From: Acidimicrobiia bacterium
GTDB taxonomy: Bacteria > Actinomycetota > Acidimicrobiia > Acidimicrobiales > Ilumatobacteraceae
Direction of reading: 5' to 3'
DNA length: 5,850 bases
NCBI GenBank assembly: GCA_010030605.1
Contig: RHCK01000114.1
Coordinates: 1 to 5,850, forward strand
Positions 5,588 through 5,850 of the stretch are shown here, in pieces. A program made the translations under genes and the position numbers. Within the stretch, counting starts at the first letter, position 1, and the number at the start of each line of letters is the position of its first letter. The notes under the pieces are model-generated. The model was not told the origin of the DNA, made no database searches, and saw nothing but the letters and a program-made list of their open reading frames with translations.

Positions 5588-5850
5588 TTACCGAGTGACG
5601 TGCTCCCGCATGCGCTTTTGAATGAGATCGCGACGGGCTTGAAGATCCTTGTAGGTCATGCGATCGACGTCGGCGTCGAGTCCGAGGCTGGCCTTGACGC
5701 TCGACATGTCGAACTGCACCGCGTTGGGATCGACTCCGAGCTCGCGCCCCAGTCGTTCTCCGTGACGTTGAGCGAAGGTCATCGAGATGTTGGCGACCTC
5801 GGCCAGAATGTCGAGATCGGGGGCGAGCCGCGAGATGGCGCCGTCCAGGA
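5588..5850 (-). CDS. C-terminal end of a probable AarF/UbiB (ABC1)-family protein, cut by the window edge
   Basis: The reading frame is open from the right edge to a TGA at 5588-5590, about 87 codons. A methionine at 5782 lies within the continuous frame and is not a convincing start, because the sequence before it (LDGAISRLAPDLDILAEVAN) reads as normal protein. The LxPDLDIL segment followed by helices with FAQRHGERLGRELG and a basic tail (ARRDLIQKRMREH) resembles the region after the kinase-like core in actinobacterial AarF/UbiB-type atypical kinases. The diagnostic kinase motifs would lie outside the window, so the family is a tentative recognition. It is predicted soluble and helical, with no membrane segment in this part. 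nucS follows after 13 bases on the same strand, so the two may share a transcript. That a coding region is present is near certain; the family name is about even odds. Confidence 0.5.
   Translation of the reverse strand, partial: LDGAISRLAPDLDILAEVANISMTFAQRHGERLGRELGVDPNAVQFDMSSVKASLGLDADVDRMTYKDLQARRDLIQKRMREHVTR

Noticed and set aside
1..5850. CRISPR arrays, tRNA or rRNA genes, insertion sequences, phage or defence genes
   Set aside because: No spaced repeats, no cloverleaf-like sequence, no transposase or integrase motifs and no terminal inverted repeats were seen. Nearly every base belongs to a housekeeping-type gene, so no undescribed system is claimed.

Overview
The window looks like an ordinary, densely packed piece of chromosome from a high-GC actinobacterium. 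The strongest pointer is a full-length NucS/EndoMS mismatch endonuclease, the mismatch-repair enzyme typical of Actinobacteria (and some archaea) that lack MutS/MutL. GC-rich third codon positions, GTG start use and the (R)-specific hydratase/dehydrogenase pair fit. Placement in the Acidimicrobiia (Ilumatobacter-like) is only an impression from protein style. There are five complete genes and two edge-truncated genes, and no RNA genes, mobile elements, CRISPR arrays or prophage signs. No gap exceeds 130 bases.

Left part (1-2947, all minus strand; transcription runs right to left): a geranylgeranyl-reductase-type FAD oxidoreductase, then a nitronate-monooxygenase-family FMN enzyme, then a major facilitator transporter cut by the left edge. 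Gaps of 34 and 28 bases suggest an operon. The first two starts have no Shine-Dalgarno but have a TANNNT hexamer six bases upstream, as expected for leaderless transcripts.

Middle (2948-4914): a 128-base divergent control region, then two plus-strand genes with strong Shine-Dalgarno sequences. These are a short-chain (3R)-hydroxyacyl-CoA dehydrogenase and a double-hotdog 2-enoyl-CoA hydratase 2. Together they are split versions of two domains of eukaryotic peroxisomal multifunctional enzyme 2. The hydratase would turn trans-2-enoyl-CoA into (3R)-hydroxyacyl-CoA and the dehydrogenase would oxidise it to 3-ketoacyl-CoA. The substrate (fatty acid, branched chain or sterol side chain) cannot be read from the sequence.

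Right part (4915-5850, minus strand): nucS, preceded 13 bases upstream by the 3' end of a probable AarF/UbiB (ABC1)-family gene cut by the right edge. nucS and the hydratase gene converge with no intergenic base: their stop codons abut to form the palindrome TGATCA. I found no convincing undescribed system. The points most worth a second look are the zero-gap convergence at nucS, the two leaderless-type starts against the two canonical ones, the 18-base tandem repeat beginning in the dehydrogenase stop codon, and the substrate of the split MFE-2 pair.
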